A DNA stretch of 7,277 nucleotides, taken from NCBI GenBank assembly GCA_017996075.1, contig JAGOHQ010000035.1, positions 1-7,277 on the forward strand, in the 5' to 3' direction. Shown here piece by piece: positions 4,166-7,277 of this stretch. Positions within the stretch are counted from its first letter, which is position 1. Every line of letters begins with the position of its first letter. The position numbers were made by a program, and so were the translations under genes. Below the pieces are notes generated by a model that saw only the letters and a program-made list of their open reading frames with translations, was not told where the DNA came from and did not search any database. Origin of the DNA: Aliarcobacter sp. Lineage in GTDB: Bacteria; Campylobacterota; Campylobacteria; Campylobacterales; Arcobacteraceae.

Positions 4166-6988
4166 CTAAGCTCTTTCTACTCTACATAAACCACCTTTTG
4201 TTTCAGGGATTTGTGTAACTATGTCATAACCGTAGTTAGTAACTGTATTTGCACTCTCACCTATTGCATAAGGTAGTGTTCCAGTTGGATATCTATGGCT
4301 TAAATCAACACCTTCCATAATTCCAGCAAAATGGAATGGTAGGAATACTCTATCAGGTGTAACAGAGTAAGAGTATTTTGCTTTAACTTTAATTTTCGTT
4401 CCATTTGGAGAGTGAATCCACATCATAGAACCATCTCTAATACCATGTCTTCCTGCTAAATCTGGATTAATATCACAGAACATTTCAGGTGTTAATCTAG
4501 CTAAATATTTACTAGCTCTATTTTCAACTCCAGCACCATTTAGATTTACTAATCTTCCAGTTACAAGGTTTGTTGGGAAATCTTTTGCCCAATCTTGTTT
4601 TGTCTGTTCACTAATATATCTAGTATCAACTCTCCAGTGATCTTTTTTATCTGCAAAACTTGGATAATCTTTAATTAAATCCGTTCTTGGAGTATGTAAA
4701 GGCTCTCTATGTTTTGGAATAGGATCAGCCCATTGCCAAACTTTTGCTCTTGCTTTTGCATTTCCATAAGGAGCAATTCCAGCTTCCATGCATTTTTCAA
4801 CTATCAAGTTAGATTTATCAACTTTCCAGTTTGCACCCATTTTAGCTTTTTCATCTTCACTTAAAGTGATTTTTAAAACTGATTCAATATTCTCTTTTGT
4901 AATTTCAGGATATCCACCATCTTGAACACCACCAACTGGTGCTGAACCTTTAGGTGACAATAATGAAACTCCCTCATGTTCTAAACCAAAGTTTTGTCTA
5001 AATCCCATACCACCAAATTTAACTGGTTTTGTAATGTCATAAAGATTTGGGCTTCCTGAGTGTTTTTCTGTCCAACAAGGCCATGGTAAACCATAGTATT
5101 CTCCAGCCATATCTCCATAACCAGCTAGTGAAATCTCATCAAACATATGCCAATTATCTGTATGTTTTTTAAGTCTTTCAGCTCTCCATCCAGTTAATCC
5201 AATAGTTTTAATAATTCTAGCTATCTCATTTGTTGCATCTTCTGGCCAAATAAAATCTTTACCTTTTTGCATTCCAGCCGTTAATTGCTCATAAAATCCT
5301 AACCTTTTTGCTAACTCAAACATGATTTCTTGATCAGGTTTTGATTCATACATAGGTTTTACAACTTCATATCTCCATTGACCACTTCTGTTTGTTGCAG
5401 TTACAGAACCTGCTGTTTCAAACTGAGTTGCTGCTGGTAAAATATAAACATCGTTTTGTTTATCAGTAATAATTGCACCCTCATTTACAAATGGGTCACA
5501 AAATACTGCTAACTCTAACTTATCTAAAGCCTCTTTTACTTTTTTTGTTTGAGCAGTTGAAGTAATTCCATTACCCATTACAAAAAGTGCTTTTAGATTA
5601 GTTCCAGCATTATGAATAGCATCTTCACCTTCATTTCCAGCTAAAACACCAGCCCACCAACGTGCAAGTGTAAATCCATTTTTACCCATCCAAGAAGGAT
5701 CTTTAAATCTTCCTTTAAGCCAATCAAAATCAACTCCCCAAGAAGAAGCAAAATATTTCCATGAACCTTCAGCTAAACCATAATATCCTGGAAGTGAATC
5801 TGATAAACAACCAAAGTCTGTTGCACCTTGAACATTATCATGACCTCTTAAAATATTAGTTCCACCACCTGCAACTCCCATATTTCCAAGAGCCAATTGT
5901 AAAATTGGAGCCATTCTTGTATTTGAAGTTCCTATTGTATGTTGAGTTAATCCCATAGCCCATACCAAAGTTCCTGGTTTTGATGCTGCATAAAGTTTTG
6001 TAATTTGAACTATTAAATCAGCTTTAACTCCTGTTACATCAGCAACTCTTTCAATTGGCCAATTTTTAGCCTCTGCCATAATATCTTCCATACCATAAAC
6101 TCTATCATTAATAAAGTTTTTGTCATGCCAACCATTTTCAAAAATGATATTTAACATTCCATACATAAATGGAATATCAGTACCTGGTCTAATTTGTGCA
6201 TATAAATCTGCTTTTGCAGCAGTTTTAGTAAATCTTGGATCTACTACAATAATCTTTGCATTGTTTCTCTCTTTAGCTTTTAAAAAGTGTTGGAAACCAA
6301 CTGGGTGATTAACCGCTGGATTTGCTCCAAAAATTATAATTGCTTTAGAGTTTTGAATATCTCCCAAAGAATTTGTCATAGCACCATAACCCCATGTATT
6401 TGCCACACCGGCAACTGTTGAGCTATGTCAAATTCTAGCTTGATGATCTATATTGTTTGTTCCAAACATAGCAGCAAATTTTCTATAGTAATATGCTTGC
6501 TCGTTATTAAATTTTGCTGATCCCAAAAACATTGCTGAATCAGGTCCATCTTTTTGTCTTAAATCTTCAAGTTTTGATGCAATATTATTTAAAGCGTCAT
6601 CCCATGAAATTCTTTGCCATTGACCATTTTTCTTAACCATTGGATATTTTAATCTAACTTCAGATTTAACCATATCAATCATATCGGCACCTTTACAACA
6701 ATGCCCTCCAAGTGATACAGGATGATCTTGTGCTACCTCTTGTCTTACCCACACACCATTTTGAACTTCTGCAATAACACCACAACCAACAGAACATGCT
6801 GTACAAATTGTTTTTACAATTTTTGAACCAGGAAAAGGATTTTTAATCTCTTCTTCTGTAGCTGCTCTAGTTGCTACTGTACTTGCAAAAGATGATGTAA
6901 CTCCAAATGCTGTAGAAACTGCTGCCATTTTTAAAAACGACCGTCTTCCTACTTTTGCATTTAAAGCTTCATATGTATTTGCTGACAT
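4166..6988 (-). CDS. fdhA: Formate dehydrogenase catalytic subunit, selenocysteine-containing, Tat-exported (alpha)
   Basis: This molybdopterin (or tungstopterin) enzyme oxidises formate to CO2 on the periplasmic side. The full product is 940 residues, read through UGA at 6428-6430 as Sec187; the two flanking ORFs are in one frame and join as H-Q-A-R-I-U-H-S-S-T-V-A-G-V. Domains in order: Tat signal with GRRSFLK at 14-20 and a hydrophobic stretch to about 42; [4Fe-4S] domain with Cys62, Cys65, Cys69 and Cys97 (C-T-A-C-S-V-G-C ... H-C-C-K-G); molybdopterin oxidoreductase core through about residue 780; and a C-terminal molybdopterin-dinucleotide-binding domain starting near NLVTGRLV. Length and Sec placement fit the Wolinella/Campylobacter/E. 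coli FdnG type. The ATG (6986-6988) has AGGAG 6 nt upstream. Activity also needs selA, selB, selC and selD, which are not in this window. Splitting it at the UGA, or calling it a pseudogene, would be wrong. Confidence 0.95.
6385..6430 (-). promoter_or_regulatory. Bacterial SECIS element with Sec UGA codon
   Basis: Directly after the UGA (6430-6428) the mRNA can fold into a lower stem CAUAGCUC/GGGUUAUG (6427-6420 with 6392-6385, including G-U pairs), an internal loop, and an upper stem UUGCC/GGCAA (6414-6410 with 6404-6400) closed by the loop GGUGU. In E. coli fdhF, SelB recognises a similar upper hairpin with GG at the start of the loop. Here 18 nt separate UGA from the loop GG, the same distance as in the fdhF sequence as I recall it. 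The fold was found by eye; no energy was computed. Confidence 0.88.
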
Positions 6989-7006
6989 AAGCTTCTCCTA
7001 CTAAAT

Positions 7007-7219
7007 TTATTTTGCGTTTTTATAAAACTCTTCCCAAGCCATTGTTTTTTTGTATAGAATCTCTTTTTTATTAGATTTTCCAACAACAACACCATTGTTT
7101 GAATCATCTTGAACAGATGTTTCACCATTTCCAGCCAATACAACAGTTCCAGTTGTAGCAACTGCAGCAGCTGTGATAATTGCTGCTTTTTTTGCAAAAG
7201 CTCTTCTACTTTCTTGCAC
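7007..7219 (-). CDS. Small Tat-signal protein of the formate dehydrogenase region
   Basis: This 70-residue protein is almost entirely a Tat signal plus a short tail. S-R-R-A-F-A-K at 4-10 is the twin-arginine motif, 12-29 is the Ala/Thr/Val-rich hydrophobic stretch, and 42-66 is a tail with the conserved-looking core NGVVVGKS-x-KKEILY-x3-T-x2-W-x3-Y. It matches what I remember of the 'formate dehydrogenase region TAT target' family (TIGR02811), small proteins encoded beside fdhA with no established function. The start is GTG (7217-7219), fixed by AAGGAGG 6 nt upstream. The stop is 18 nt before fdhA, so the two are cotranscribed. A role as small subunit, assembly factor or Tat-linked chaperone of FdhA is conjecture. 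An overlapping 78-codon frame (6961-7197) has no such features and is a shadow. Confidence 0.85.
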   Translation of the reverse strand: MQESRRAFAKKAAIITAAAVATTGTVVLAGNGETSVQDDSNNGVVVGKSNKKEILYKKTMAWEEFYKNAK

Positions 7220-7277
7220 GACTGACCTCCTTATAGAAATTAAGCCCCTCTAAACTTAAGAGACTTTATAAAAAAAG
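7220..7277 (-). promoter_or_regulatory. Leader of the fdh operon with strong ribosome binding site
   Basis: AAGGAGG at 7226-7232 (minus strand) is a near-perfect Shine-Dalgarno and decides the GTG start of the Tat-signal gene. Beyond it is A/T-rich sequence containing TATAAA-like words (about 7263-7270), but the window ends at 7277, so any promoter or upstream operator is incomplete. No sigma-54 element and no copy of the 21-bp palindrome is visible here. Confidence 0.5.

Noticed and set aside
6120..6308. Plus-strand ORF of 62 codons.
   Set aside because: It is antisense to conserved fdhA coding sequence and has no ribosome binding site or recognisable motif.
6404..6988. fdhA as a broken gene (frameshift or nonsense pseudogene) or as two separate proteins.
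   Set aside because: The reading frame is continuous across the TGA, the position is the known Sec site, and a SECIS hairpin follows. The GTG at 6404-6406 that would start a second ORF lies within the SECIS and has no ribosome binding site.
6961..7197. Minus-strand ORF of 78 codons rich in Gln and Leu.
   Set aside because: It is an alternative frame of the Tat-signal gene and the fdhA start; the Gln/Leu repeats come from the GCA/GCT-rich signal-peptide codons read out of frame.
7233..7262. Weak inverted repeats in the operon leader (CTCT...AGAG and TTAAG...CTTAA).
   Set aside because: The arms are only 4-5 bp, expected by chance in A/T-rich DNA, and no second copy was seen.

Overview
The window is strongly A+T-rich and every gene lies on the minus strand. 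Gene content, order and protein character point to a Campylobacterota (epsilonproteobacterial) genome of the Arcobacter/Campylobacter/Sulfurospirillum/Wolinella type: a Tat-exported, selenocysteine-containing respiratory formate dehydrogenase followed by its maturation and regulatory genes. The taxon is inferred from protein resemblance and layout; no rRNA or other marker is present.

In the direction of transcription (from 7277 down to 1) there are two blocks. Block 1 (7219 to 2586) encodes the enzyme: a 70-residue Tat-signal protein of the 'formate dehydrogenase region' type, the catalytic subunit fdhA, the iron-sulfur subunit fdhB and the membrane cytochrome b subunit fdhC. fdhA is one 940-codon gene read through an in-frame UGA at 6428-6430. 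That codon sits at the selenocysteine position of the family (followed by H-S-S-T-V-A-G-V), and a well-formed bacterial SECIS hairpin lies directly downstream. Conventional gene calling would wrongly split fdhA into a 186-residue and a 746-residue ORF. A hairpin overlapping the fdhC stop codon looks like an intrinsic terminator and closes this block.

Block 2 (2514 to past the left edge) holds accessory functions in overlapping or nearly abutting genes: fdhD (sulfuration of the molybdenum cofactor of formate dehydrogenase), an unrecognised 141-residue protein with a duplicated C-[EQ]-L-G-x-F motif, a short ModE-type DNA-binding protein that lacks the molybdate-binding domains, and a divergent NifS/IscS-like PLP protein that runs off the window. 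The natural reading is that block 1 makes a periplasm-facing formate:quinone oxidoreductase, while block 2 supplies sulfur (or possibly selenium) to its active site and adjusts expression to molybdenum supply.

The most interesting points are these. (i) Two near-identical 21-bp palindromes, AATATGCAA-N3-TTGCATATT, occur just upstream of fdhD and in the first codons of the NifS-like gene, bracketing fdhD-orf141-modE; they are probable operators of an unknown regulator. (ii) orf141 is an uncharacterised, internally duplicated Cys-motif protein translationally coupled to a sensor-less ModE. (iii) The NifS-like protein keeps the PLP lysine and the catalytic cysteine but has lost several other hallmark residues. 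(iv) FdhD has CGGG where the E. coli protein has CxxC.
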